From positions 1 through 44,250 of the forward strand of contig JAQUUC010000033.1 in the NCBI GenBank assembly GCA_028694105.1: a stretch of DNA of 44,250 bases, written 5' to 3'. The position numbers and the translations under genes were made by a program. Source of the DNA: Hespellia sp. (lineage in GTDB: Bacteria; Bacillota; Clostridia; Lachnospirales; Lachnospiraceae). Below are positions 5,278 through 13,992 of the stretch, piece by piece. Position 1 is the first letter of the stretch. Each line of letters starts with the position of its first letter. Under the pieces are notes generated by a model. That model was not told the DNA's origin. It worked only from the letters and a program-made list of their open reading frames with translations, and ran no database searches.

Positions 5278-7815
5278 ATGTCTGAGTATGGAAAAAAGAA
5301 AATGGATGTAAATCAACCAAACGCAATTAAGGTGAGAAATGCAAGGGTTCATAACCTGAAAAACGTGGATGTGGATATTCCGCTAAATAAAATTGTGGGA
5401 ATTGCAGGAGTGTCAGGCTCTGGGAAATCTTCTCTTGCGCTGGGCGTTTTATATGCGGAGGGTTCCAGACGATATCTGGATGCATTGTCTACCTATACAA
5501 GAAGGCGCATGACACAGGCGCCAAAGGCTCAGGTAGATGAGGTGCTGTATGTTCCCGCATCCCTCGCACTACATCAAAGACCTGGGGTTCCCGGGGTGCG
5601 AAGTACATTTGGAACAGGGACGGAACTTCTTAATAGCTTACGTCTGATGTATTCCAGACTTGCCAGTCATTGCTGTTCCCACGGACATTACCAGAATCCG
5701 AGTGTGGCTGTTGCAGCAGGACAGGAACTAGTCTGTCCAGAGTGCAAAGAGCACTTCTTCGGTCCCAGTGCGGAAGAACTGGCATTTAACAGTCAGGGTG
5801 CATGCCGGACTTGCAGCGGAACAGGAATTGTCCAGACCGTAGATCAAACCACACTGGTGCCGGATGAAACCCTTACAATTGACGAAGGGGCGGTTGCACC
5901 ATGGAATACACTGATGTGGTCCTTGATGACAGATGTATGCAGGGAGATGGGGGTTCGCACGAATATTCCGTTTTCTGCACTAACAGAAAAAGAACGTGAG
6001 ATTGTGTTCCATGGACCTGCTGAGAAAAAACATATTATCTACAAGTCAAAGAATAGTAATCAGGCGGGAGAAATGGATTTCACATACTACAATGCAAACT
6101 ACACAGTAGAAAATTCTCTTGCGAAGGTCAAGGATGAAAAGGGAATGAAGCGTGTAGCGAAATTCCTTAAGCAGGATATCTGCCCAGAGTGTGGTGGAAC
6201 CAGACTTTCCGCGGCTGCAAGAAAGCCCAAATTATGTGGGATATCATTGGACGAGGCATGTCAGATGACATTGAGCCAGTTAGACTTATGGGTTGAAAAA
6301 GTGCCGGATTCCATGCCAGATGATATGAAAGTAATGGCAATATCGATTTGCGATTCCTTTCGCTCAGTTGCAAAAAGACTGATTGATCTTGGACTGGGCT
6401 ATCTTACACTTGACCGTGCGTCATCCACACTTTCCACCGGAGAACGTCAGCGTATGCAGCTTGCCCGTGCAGTGCGCAATCGGACAACAGGAGTCCTTTA
6501 TGTGCTGGACGAGCCATCCATTGGTCTTCATCCATCGAATATCATTGGCTTGAACGGAGTGATGCATGACTTGATTGCGGATGGTAATTCGGTGATATTA
6601 GTGGACCATGATCCGCAGATTCTGTCGGAAGCGGACTGGATTGTAGAGATGGGACCGGAAGCGGGAGCCGATGGCGGTCAGGTAATTGCAGAAGGAAGTG
6701 TTCCGGAGATTGAAGAGAATCACATTTCTCAAATCGGCCCATTTTTATCGGGGAAAGCAAACAGTTATGCAAGAAGCAGACTTTCATCAGAAGAAGTATT
6801 TCATTATGGAAAGATACAGATGTCCACAGATAAGATCCATACGGTGAAGCCGTTAGAAGTTGATATACCAAAAGGCAGACTGACTGTAGTTACCGGAGTA
6901 TCAGGTTCGGGAAAAACGACTATGATTCTGGAAAGCCTGATTCCTTCCTTGGAAGCTGTACTTGAGGGACGAAAATTGCCGGGACATGTAAAAAAGATTA
7001 CGTCAGACGGAATTCGTCAGATTAAATTGATTGATGCGACACCTATTGGAATTAATGTACGTTCGACCGTAGCAACCTATGCAAATGTACATGACGAGCT
7101 GCGCAAAATATATGCGAAAACGCCAAAAGCCAAAGAACTGCAGCTGAAAGCAGGTGCATTTTCCTACAATACAGGAAAGCTGCGCTGCCCGGTCTGTGAT
7201 GGAACAGGAACCATCAGTCTGGATGTACAGTTTCTTCCGGATGTTGAGATTATGTGTCCGGAATGCAGAGGGTCGAGATATGCGAAGGAAGCATATAGAA
7301 TCAAACGCGTAAATAAGGCAGAGCAGGAGTATTCTCTGCCGGAGCTGATGGATATGGATGTGAAACATGCACTTGCAGCAAGTGAGGACTTGAAGTCTGT
7401 GCATCAGCGCCTGCAGATTCTGTACGATCTCGGGTTGGGCTATCTTACTTTAGGAGAAGAGACACCAAGCTTATCTGGTGGGGAGGCACAGCGCTTGAAA
7501 CTTGCATCGGAAATGGGACGACAGCAGGAAGATGCAGTATTTGTATTTGATGAACCGACAATTGGGCTCCATCCTTTGGATGTGCGCATGTTATTATCTG
7601 TTTTTGACAAGCTTGTAGAGAAAGGAGCCACTGTCATTGTCATAGAGCATGATTTGGATGTGATTCGAAATGCAGATTATGTCATAGATATGGGACCGGG
7701 AGGCGGAAGTGATGGTGGACGTATCGTTGCAACCGGGACGCCGGATGAGGTTGCTCAAAATCCGGAAAGTATCACTGGAAGATTTATCGTGAAATCCAAA
7801 GAAGATAGAATTTGA
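5278..7815 (+). CDS. UvrA-like ABC ATPase lacking the UvrB-binding domain (UvrA2 type)
   Basis: The 845-residue protein has the full double-ABC layout of excinuclease UvrA: Walker A GVSGSGKSS (44-52), zinc module CPEC...CRTC from about 153, ICPECGG near 301, first signature LSTGERQRMQLA, second Walker A GVSGSGKTT near 541, CPVC...CPEC zinc module near 637-663, and second signature LSGGEAQRLKLA near 732. UvrA is normally about 940 residues. Here the LMYSRLASH segment runs almost straight into the first zinc module, so the roughly 115-residue UvrB-binding domain is missing, while the insertion domain remains. That matches UvrA2-type paralogues linked to DNA-damage or drug tolerance rather than ordinary excision repair. 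The start at 5278 follows GAGGAAG. It is not the housekeeping uvrA. Confidence 0.92.
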   Translation: MSEYGKKKMDVNQPNAIKVRNARVHNLKNVDVDIPLNKIVGIAGVSGSGKSSLALGVLYAEGSRRYLDALSTYTRRRMTQAPKAQVDEVLYVPASLALHQRPGVPGVRSTFGTGTELLNSLRLMYSRLASHCCSHGHYQNPSVAVAAGQELVCPECKEHFFGPSAEELAFNSQGACRTCSGTGIVQTVDQTTLVPDETLTIDEGAVAPWNTLMWSLMTDVCREMGVRTNIPFSALTEKEREIVFHGPAEKKHIIYKSKNSNQAGEMDFTYYNANYTVENSLAKVKDEKGMKRVAKFLKQDICPECGGTRLSAAARKPKLCGISLDEACQMTLSQLDLWVEKVPDSMPDDMKVMAISICDSFRSVAKRLIDLGLGYLTLDRASSTLSTGERQRMQLARAVRNRTTGVLYVLDEPSIGLHPSNIIGLNGVMHDLIADGNSVILVDHDPQILSEADWIVEMGPEAGADGGQVIAEGSVPEIEENHISQIGPFLSGKANSYARSRLSSEEVFHYGKIQMSTDKIHTVKPLEVDIPKGRLTVVTGVSGSGKTTMILESLIPSLEAVLEGRKLPGHVKKITSDGIRQIKLIDATPIGINVRSTVATYANVHDELRKIYAKTPKAKELQLKAGAFSYNTGKLRCPVCDGTGTISLDVQFLPDVEIMCPECRGSRYAKEAYRIKRVNKAEQEYSLPELMDMDVKHALAASEDLKSVHQRLQILYDLGLGYLTLGEETPSLSGGEAQRLKLASEMGRQQEDAVFVFDEPTIGLHPLDVRMLLSVFDKLVEKGATVIVIEHDLDVIRNADYVIDMGPGGGSDGGRIVATGTPDEVAQNPESITGRFIVKSKEDRI

Positions 7816-7828
7816 CGGGAGGAAAAGA

Positions 7829-9010
7829 ATGGAACAAGATAATTTATTTGGACGAAAATTGCCAAAATTAGGATTTGGCTGCATGCGTCTGCCGGAAGGG
7901 CAGGACGGAGAATATATTGAAAGTGAATGTCAGGAAATGTTTGACTACGCGATGGCACACGGAATCAATTACTTTGACTCTGCATGGCATTATGTCGAAT
8001 CACAGCTGATGATTGGAAAATGTCTGGAAAAGTATCCACGAGAAAGTTACATACTTGTTGGAAAGCTATGTTTTTATGATGGAACATTAGAGTCAATCAA
8101 GGCAGCAGAGCAGGCATTTGCGAAAGAACTGAGCGATGCGCGCACCGACTATATGGATTTAGAATTGATTCATGCACTGGGAAATCCGGGCTCGTTAGAG
8201 CGAGTAGACGCTCTGAATGTGTGGGGATTCATGCGTAAGCTTAAGAAAATGGGAAAAGTAAAGCACATTGGAATCTCTTTTCACAGTTATCCGGAAAATT
8301 TGGAGAAGATTCTTAAAAATCATCCGGAAATCGAGGTTGTGCAGATACAGGCGAATTATTATGACCATAACACGGATGGCGCAAAGGCGGTTGGCGGAAG
8401 TTACGAGACCTATGAGATATGCAGGAAATATAACAAACCGATTATTATCATGGAACCGGTCAAAGGTGGAACTCTATCGACGATTGCAGAACATCCGGAA
8501 GTGAGAAAAATGTTAAAAAAAGCGGATCCGTCTAGGAGTCCGTCAGCTTGGGCACTTCAATATGCAGCATCACTGGATGGGGTATTGACAGTTCTTAGTG
8601 GGATGTCAACCATAGAACAGATGAAGGAAAATTGTGAGATTCTGGGAGAAAAATTCATTCCTCTTAATGAAGAAGAAAAAGATATGCTTGCTGAAGTTGC
8701 TAAATTGGTAGAAAGTAAAAAGCCGGTAGGCTGTACGGGTTGCCACTATTGTACGGACAAAGGCTGTCCTGCAGGAATTAAGATTCCCGAAGTACTGGCT
8801 TGCTTGAACATGTTGAATCAATTTAATAATCCACGTATGACAAGAATGAAATATTATCCGGCAATTGAAGAAAGCAGTCCACGGGACTGTATCAGTTGTG
8901 GAACCTGCGAAGGTGAATGTCCACAGAAGTTACCGATTATGAAATTGATACGCGAGGCAGATGAGAGATTATATATAGGCAATGATATTGACCTTTGGGC
9001 GAATCATTGA
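7829..9010 (+). CDS. Aldo/keto reductase with C-terminal double 4Fe-4S motif
   Basis: The 393-residue protein is an NAD(P)H-dependent (beta/alpha)8 aldo/keto reductase with catalytic residues D50, Y55, K79 and H115. A ferredoxin-like tail follows: CTGCHYC...GCP near 302-314 and CISCGTCEGECP near 354-365, two cysteine sets for 4Fe-4S clusters. This fused class is common in anaerobic Firmicutes and probably links carbonyl reduction to an iron-sulfur electron route; the substrate is unknown. The ATG follows GGGAGGAAAAG, 13 bp after the UvrA-like gene. A bidirectional terminator at 9031-9091 ends the series. Confidence 0.9.
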   Translation: MEQDNLFGRKLPKLGFGCMRLPEGQDGEYIESECQEMFDYAMAHGINYFDSAWHYVESQLMIGKCLEKYPRESYILVGKLCFYDGTLESIKAAEQAFAKELSDARTDYMDLELIHALGNPGSLERVDALNVWGFMRKLKKMGKVKHIGISFHSYPENLEKILKNHPEIEVVQIQANYYDHNTDGAKAVGGSYETYEICRKYNKPIIIMEPVKGGTLSTIAEHPEVRKMLKKADPSRSPSAWALQYAASLDGVLTVLSGMSTIEQMKENCEILGEKFIPLNEEEKDMLAEVAKLVESKKPVGCTGCHYCTDKGCPAGIKIPEVLACLNMLNQFNNPRMTRMKYYPAIEESSPRDCISCGTCEGECPQKLPIMKLIREADERLYIGNDIDLWANH

Positions 9011-9030
9011 CTGATTAAAAGCAAACAGTA

Positions 9031-9091
9031 AAAAACTCCGTAAATAGTGAACATTGGGTACATATCATACCACGCTATTTACGGAGTTTTT
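9031..9091. terminator. Bidirectional terminator between convergent genes
   Basis: AAAAACTCCGTAAATAG (9031-9047) and CTATTTACGGAGTTTTT (9075-9091) are perfect inverted copies, giving a U-tract on either strand. They separate the aldo/keto reductase gene from the minus-strand LacI gene. The 27-nt loop is unusually long. Confidence 0.85.
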
Positions 9092-9095
9092 ATAT

Positions 9096-10139
9096 TTAGT
9101 TATTTATGTTTTTCACACTTTTGCGTATGATTAATTCAGAGGAAACCTGAGTAGTAGTGTAATAATTCTCAGTCCTGTTCATCTTTTGAATTAAGCGTCG
9201 TGTTGCAATGCGACCAACATCCATTCGATTCACACGGGTGGTAGTCAATGGTGGATCAAAAATCTCACAGGCTGACACATCGTCATAACCTATAAATGAT
9301 ATATCGTCTGGAATACTATATCCGGCCTCCTTTATTGCTTGCATTGCTCCGAGTGCTATAAAATCCAAATCTGCTAAAAAAAGTGTTGGCATCTGAAAAT
9401 TAGCGGGCGGATTCGCAAGGAATTCTTTCATCTGATTGTATGCTCCTTCAATTGAACATGGAAGTTCAATTACGGGATGATTATATTCATCTAAATTGTA
9501 GGTGCGGATTCCTTTCATAAAACCATCAAAATGATGTCCGAAGTTATTGATGAAAACTTCACTTTTCAAGAATCCTATGTTGCGATGTCCAAGTTGATAT
9601 CCATAATCAAATGCTCGGAAGATGGCTGTCTGATTGTCCAAGGCAACGGAGTCAACATCTGCCAAATCAAAAGAGCCGTCTAGTAAAACAAGCGGAATGT
9701 TAAGAGAACGATAATGAGATAAGTCATCGTTATCGATTTCGGTTGCCATGACAACAATTCCGTCAATCTTAAGAGAACGTATATATTCAATATATTCATC
9801 AATGTTTTGTCCAGGTATATAATGTGCAATTGTGAGTGCATAATTGGATTTCATTGCTTCTTGTTGGCATGTCTCGAGTAAGTTCGAAAAAAACGGTTTG
9901 TCGTTTATAACATGTCCATGTTTTTTGTGCACACTTAAAAGAATAGATCCAACAGAATTATTTCCGCTATAATTTATAGTAGAATGTGGCGCGGGAGATA
10001 GTGAGAGACTTTCATTTATTAGTTGTATTACTTTTTGCCGTGTCTCTTCAGATACACCTGGGCGATTGTTAATAGCCAATGATACAGCAGTTACGGAAAT
10101 CCCTAGTTTTTCTGCAATTTCTTTATTTTTAATTCTCAT
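9096..10139 (-). CDS. LacI-family transcriptional regulator (first of two)
   Basis: The 347-residue repressor has an N-terminal helix-turn-helix (IAEKLGISVTAVSLAINNRPGVS) and a periplasmic-binding-protein-like effector domain with the family segments IDGIVVMATE, GFLKSEVF and DDISFIGYDD near the C-terminus. The ATG at 10139 is preferred: GAGGTG at 10146-10151 is 6 nt upstream, whereas the in-frame GTG at 10148 lies within that site. It has its own promoter and is closely related to the next LacI gene, with nearly the same recognition helix. The two probably act on overlapping operators. A natural target is the catabolic series starting at 11525. The effector is unknown, likely the transported compound or its phosphate. 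Confidence 0.92.
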   Translation of the reverse strand: MRIKNKEIAEKLGISVTAVSLAINNRPGVSEETRQKVIQLINESLSLSPAPHSTINYSGNNSVGSILLSVHKKHGHVINDKPFFSNLLETCQQEAMKSNYALTIAHYIPGQNIDEYIEYIRSLKIDGIVVMATEIDNDDLSHYRSLNIPLVLLDGSFDLADVDSVALDNQTAIFRAFDYGYQLGHRNIGFLKSEVFINNFGHHFDGFMKGIRTYNLDEYNHPVIELPCSIEGAYNQMKEFLANPPANFQMPTLFLADLDFIALGAMQAIKEAGYSIPDDISFIGYDDVSACEIFDPPLTTTRVNRMDVGRIATRRLIQKMNRTENYYTTTQVSSELIIRKSVKNINN

Positions 10140-10192
10140 ATTTGTCACCTCGAAAGTTCAACTTATTATCCAAATGCATATATTTCTCTTTT

Positions 10193-10221
10193 ATAGTATA
10201 TTGTTTCTTTCTTTTTTGCAA
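10193..10221 (-). promoter_or_regulatory. Promoter of the first LacI gene
   Basis: On the minus strand, TTGCAA (10216-10221) and TACTAT (10193-10198) are separated by 17 bp. The transcript would carry a leader of about 45-50 nt before the ATG at 10139. Confidence 0.6.
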
Positions 10222-10247
10222 GCATTAAGCATATAAGACAATAACTA

Positions 10248-11243
10248 TTATAAACTGGAAACGCTGCTTCGAGGTACAATATATGCGGATATTTGGGTGG
10301 TGATATGTGCCTGCATTGGGTTCTGGATTCTTTCGTGAAGTACCTGAACAGCTATTTTTCCGATATCATCTCGATTAACATGAATCGTGGTGAGCGGAGG
10401 CTGAAACACCTGACTTGCTGAGATATCATCAAAACCAATAATGGAAATATCTTCGGGAATGTGATACCCAGTTTCTATTAAAGCCTTAGAAGCACCCAAT
10501 GCAATATAATCCAGATCACATAAGAAAATGCTTGGGAGAACGATGTCTTCGGAAGATAAAATTTGCTTCATGTCTTCATAGGATTGGTTAATACTGCAGT
10601 GCAAATAGAAACATGGTCGATAATAGTCTTCTAATTCAAAATGTCTTAAAGCTGAGCGATAACCATCATAACGATGATCAAAGTTACTGATAGATACGCT
10701 GCTTCGAAGATATCCGATGCTCTTATGACCAAGATTGTACGCATAAGCAACGGCTTGAAACACTGCATCTTTATTGTTTATTGTTACTGAATCAAAGTCA
10801 GATAAATCGAAAGAAGCATCAAGCAAAACCAGAGGTTGAGAAAGAAGATTGTAAATTGCTAAGTCATCTTCTGTCATTTCGGTTGCCAAAATAATTGTTC
10901 CTACTATATTGGATAAAGAAATGGATTTTACAAAATCTTCTAAATTCATTTCATTAGAATAATGAATGATGTTTAACTGATAACTATGAAACATGGCTTC
11001 TTGTTGTATAGTTCCTATTAAATTGTTGAAGAATGGTTTATCATCAATGATTTCTCCGTGCTTTTTATGAACAATAAACTGAATGGTAAAATTTTGTTGC
11101 ATATAATTCTGATGGAAGTCTCCACTTTTTAACACGCGAACTTTTTCTCGCGTTTTGTCTGAAACACCAGGTTTGTTGTTGAGTGCTAAGGAAACTGCGG
11201 TAACGGATATTCCTAATTTTTGAGCAATGTCTGCATTCGTCAT
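10248..11243 (-). CDS. LacI-family transcriptional regulator (second of two)
   Basis: The 331-residue regulator begins MTNADIAQKLG and has the helix-turn-helix SVTAVSLALNNKPGVS, almost identical to its neighbour's. The effector domain shows the same landmarks (VHKKHGEIIDDKPFFNNL, DISIIGFDDISA). It is 16 residues shorter than the other copy, mainly just after the DNA-binding domain. AGGAGG lies 5 nt before the ATG. It is transcribed away from the bicupin gene, and the shared 281-bp intergenic region is full of CTTAA boxes. Autoregulation and control of the divergent operon are the natural inference. The pair probably arose by duplication. Confidence 0.92.
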   Translation of the reverse strand: MTNADIAQKLGISVTAVSLALNNKPGVSDKTREKVRVLKSGDFHQNYMQQNFTIQFIVHKKHGEIIDDKPFFNNLIGTIQQEAMFHSYQLNIIHYSNEMNLEDFVKSISLSNIVGTIILATEMTEDDLAIYNLLSQPLVLLDASFDLSDFDSVTINNKDAVFQAVAYAYNLGHKSIGYLRSSVSISNFDHRYDGYRSALRHFELEDYYRPCFYLHCSINQSYEDMKQILSSEDIVLPSIFLCDLDYIALGASKALIETGYHIPEDISIIGFDDISASQVFQPPLTTIHVNRDDIGKIAVQVLHERIQNPMQAHITTQISAYIVPRSSVSSL

Positions 11244-11307
11244 AAAATCCTCCTATATATATTAAAAAAAATTAAGCAAATAATTAACAACATAAAGTAT
11301 ACTTAAT

Positions 11308-11336
11308 AAAATAGCACTAAATCATTAAGAAGTCAA
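11308..11336 (-). promoter_or_regulatory. Promoter of the second LacI gene
   Basis: On the minus strand, TTGACT (11331-11336) and TATTTT (11308-11313) are 17 bp apart. TTAAG boxes at 11325 and 11337 lie in the spacer and against the -35, compatible with autorepression. Confidence 0.5.
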
Positions 11337-11452
11337 TTAAGATAAAATATAAAATAACATAAAAAATAGAACTTAATTAGTAATAATAGCCAAAAAGATT
11401 AAGCGGAGTTTATTAAAAACAAACAAACTTAATAGAACTTAATCAAAATCCA

Positions 11453-11481
11453 TTGACATACTTAACGAAACGAAGTATTGT
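11453..11481 (+). promoter_or_regulatory. Promoter of the catabolic series
   Basis: TTGACA (11453-11458) and TATTGT (11476-11481) are separated by 17 bp. A CTTAA box at 11461 lies in the spacer and another at 11485 covers the expected start region, so repressor binding would block it. Confidence 0.65.
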
Positions 11482-11524
11482 TAGCTTAACAAAAATAAAT
11501 AAAAAATTAAGTGGAGGAAAAAAG

Positions 11525-12448
11525 ATGGCAAGAATAGTACATGGAAATCATCCATTCAATGTTCCAAAAGATCAACCTATGAGAATCGGAAGAGAGCAAG
11601 TCGGATACTTTACATATCCTGATATTGAGTTTTTAGGATCCAGTGATCTTAACACATTGTTTATAAGTACAGACAAATTAACGCTAGGATATTATGAACT
11701 TGCACCGGGAGCACAATTTTCACCAGCAGATCATCACCCAGGTGATGAATGTTATTTCTTATTAGAAGGAGAGCTTACAGAAGTGAATTGTTTTTCTGGA
11801 CAAGCTTGTACATTAAAAGCAGGAGAATCAATTTTGATTCCTCATGGAGCCGCACATGGTGGATATAACTTCAGCAATAACAAAATGAAAGCGGTATTTG
11901 CTTTAGCACCGAATATGGTAAAACCAGGAACACAGACTTTTCCAACTGATTTGGCAGGAAAATGGAGAGTGATTGGTGGTGGAAGTCAAGAAGGTCAGGG
12001 GTTATATGAAGGGCATTCCGCATACGAACAGCCAAGATATTTGGGCACGATTGATCGATTAGGCAGCTGGCCTGTTGCAGATGAAGAACATAGAAAAGAA
12101 CCTAAATATTTGAGAGTTGCTCATGAAGAAGATAAGTTATCCATTGTAAATGGTTATGACAATCCGTATCTGATGAAGTTTTCATTCAGTACGCAGTACA
12201 TCCACTTCGGAGAAATCATTCTTCCGAGAGGTGGGAACTTCTGTAGAATCAGCGATCCAGAAAAACATCAGGGGCAGACAGCCATTTACGTTAATTCAGG
12301 ATATCTGTCAGTAATCATCACAGAAACCAGAGAAACTTTTAAAATTCATCCAAACGAAGTAATGTATATTCCGGAGAACTGTGAATATCAAATGATGAAT
12401 TATGAAGCTGAACAGGTACATGCAATTTTTGCGATGTCTGCATTGTAA
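11525..12448 (+). CDS. Two-domain cupin (bicupin) protein
   Basis: The 307-residue protein has two cupin barrels. The first (about 40-130) keeps a metal-site pattern: HHPGDECYFLLEGE supplies two histidines and a glutamate, and PHGAAHGG a later histidine. The second (about 205-300) has the fold's ILPRGGN...YVNSGYLSV...YIPENCEY segments but lacks the full ligand set, so it is probably structural. Such bicupins may be isomerases, epimerases or dioxygenases; none can be chosen here. The start is ATG 11525 behind GTGGAGGAAAAAAG; a TTG start at 11453 would lie inside the -35. It is the first gene of the catabolic series, 33 bp before the ABC ATPase, so it likely acts on the imported compound. Confidence 0.82.
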   Translation: MARIVHGNHPFNVPKDQPMRIGREQVGYFTYPDIEFLGSSDLNTLFISTDKLTLGYYELAPGAQFSPADHHPGDECYFLLEGELTEVNCFSGQACTLKAGESILIPHGAAHGGYNFSNNKMKAVFALAPNMVKPGTQTFPTDLAGKWRVIGGGSQEGQGLYEGHSAYEQPRYLGTIDRLGSWPVADEEHRKEPKYLRVAHEEDKLSIVNGYDNPYLMKFSFSTQYIHFGEIILPRGGNFCRISDPEKHQGQTAIYVNSGYLSVIITETRETFKIHPNEVMYIPENCEYQMMNYEAEQVHAIFAMSAL

Positions 12449-12481
12449 AAGCTGTATATATAGAATAGTGGAGGTGAAAAC

Positions 12482-13978
12482 GTGTCAAACAATGAATATG
12501 TTCTTCAAATGTCTAATATAAGTAAAAGCTTTTCGGGAGTAAAAGTTTTGGATTCTGTCAAGTTGGATGTGAGACCTGGAGAAGTTCATGTACTGATAGG
12601 TGAAAATGGTGCTGGTAAGTCAACATTGATGAAAATCCTGATTGGTATGTACACAAGAGACGAAGGAACAGTCATTTATAAAGGTGAAGAAATTAAAATC
12701 AGAAACACAAAGGAAGCACTTGATGTTGGAATTACAATGATTCATCAGGAACTTTCGCCAATATTAGAAATGACAGTTGCAGAAAATATTTTTCTGGGAA
12801 GAGAATTCAAAACGAAAGTAGGATTCGTAGACCAGAAAAAAATGAAAATAGAAGCACAAAAGCTTTTTGATGAAGTGGGAATTTCAGATATAAAACCATC
12901 AGCTAAGATGAAAGAGTTGAGTACAGCACAAACCCAAATGGTAGAAATTGTGAAAGCGGTTTCGTTTAACGCTGATTTAATTATCATGGATGAACCAACA
13001 TCGTCAATTACGGACAACGAGGTAGATAAATTATTTTCTATAATTAGAAGATTGACAGCTAAAAATGTAGCCGTTATTTACATTTCACATAAATTGAATG
13101 AGATATATCAGATAAGCGATTCGATTACAGTTTTGCGAGATGGTGAGTACATAGCTACAAAAGCTACAAAGGAACTTGATAAAGATGAATTAGTCCGATT
13201 AATGGTGGGGCGTGAATTGTCTGATTTATATGTGACGGAAAACCATAGTCAGAGCAATGTTGTTATGTCGGTGAAAAACCTTACGAATGGCAAACTGTTT
13301 AAAGATATTAACTTTGAACTCCATAAAGGAGAAGTACTTGGAATATATGGATTGGTAGGAGCGGGAAGAAGTGAAGTCGTAGAAACCATTTTTGGTATGC
13401 GGGGAAAATATGAAGGAGAAATATTTGTTCACGGAAAGAAGATTGTAATTAGTAGCGAAAAAGATGCGATTAAAAACGGAATTGCTCTTGCGACAGAAGA
13501 TCGCAAGGGAACAGGAATTTTTCTTGGACTTCCAATAAGAAACAATATTTCGATGGCTTGGTTGAATAATCTTACAAAGTTAGGCTTTGTAAACGGTAAA
13601 AAAGAAAAAACAGAAACAAATATAGTTGGAGACAGATTAAAAGTCAAAGCTGCAAGTTACGCAAATGCAGTCGGAACACTTAGCGGAGGAAATCAACAGA
13701 AGGTTGTACTTGCAAAATGGCTTTTAACTAATCCGGATGTTTTGATTTTAGATGAACCGACAAGAGGAATTGATATTGGTGCAAAAGCAGAGATATACAA
13801 AATAATTGAAGAACTGACGAGTCAGGGAAAATCTGTCATAATGGTTTCTTCTGAAATGCCGGAAATATTGGGAATGAGTGACCGTATCATGGTTATTGCT
13901 GACGGTGAAAACCGAGGAGTATTAGAACATGAAGAAATAAGTCAATTATCGATTATGAATCTTATAGCCAAAGTATAG
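12482..13978 (+). CDS. Ribose/galactoside-type ABC importer ATPase (RbsA/MglA-like)
   Basis: The 498-residue double ATPase powers a CUT2-class importer at the membrane. The first domain has Walker A GENGAGKST and the CUT2-type signature LSTAQTQMVEI. The second has the usual degenerate Walker A (GLVGAGRSE) and a canonical LSGGNQQKV signature with ILDEPTRGIDIGAKAEIY after it. Both halves are intact at normal length. The GTG start follows GTGGAGGTG. Permease and binding-protein genes come directly downstream. CUT2 systems take up monosaccharides and polyols, and autoinducer-2 in some cases; the substrate here is unknown. Confidence 0.96.
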   Translation: MSNNEYVLQMSNISKSFSGVKVLDSVKLDVRPGEVHVLIGENGAGKSTLMKILIGMYTRDEGTVIYKGEEIKIRNTKEALDVGITMIHQELSPILEMTVAENIFLGREFKTKVGFVDQKKMKIEAQKLFDEVGISDIKPSAKMKELSTAQTQMVEIVKAVSFNADLIIMDEPTSSITDNEVDKLFSIIRRLTAKNVAVIYISHKLNEIYQISDSITVLRDGEYIATKATKELDKDELVRLMVGRELSDLYVTENHSQSNVVMSVKNLTNGKLFKDINFELHKGEVLGIYGLVGAGRSEVVETIFGMRGKYEGEIFVHGKKIVISSEKDAIKNGIALATEDRKGTGIFLGLPIRNNISMAWLNNLTKLGFVNGKKEKTETNIVGDRLKVKAASYANAVGTLSGGNQQKVVLAKWLLTNPDVLILDEPTRGIDIGAKAEIYKIIEELTSQGKSVIMVSSEMPEILGMSDRIMVIADGENRGVLEHEEISQLSIMNLIAKV

Positions 13979-13992
13979 CAGGAGGAAAAAAA

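Larger units (their letters stand above)
11272..11511. promoter_or_regulatory. Cluster of eleven CTTAA/TTAAG boxes in the divergent control region
   Basis: CTTAA occurs at 11302, 11372, 11428, 11438, 11461 and 11485. Its inverse TTAAG occurs at 11272, 11325, 11337, 11399 and 11507. Even for AT-rich DNA only one or two would be expected. The boxes at 11428 and 11438 are one helical turn apart, and others form inverted pairs with gaps of 17-22 bp. They overlap both divergent promoters, as expected of operators for the two LacI proteins, but some may reflect base composition. Confidence 0.55.
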
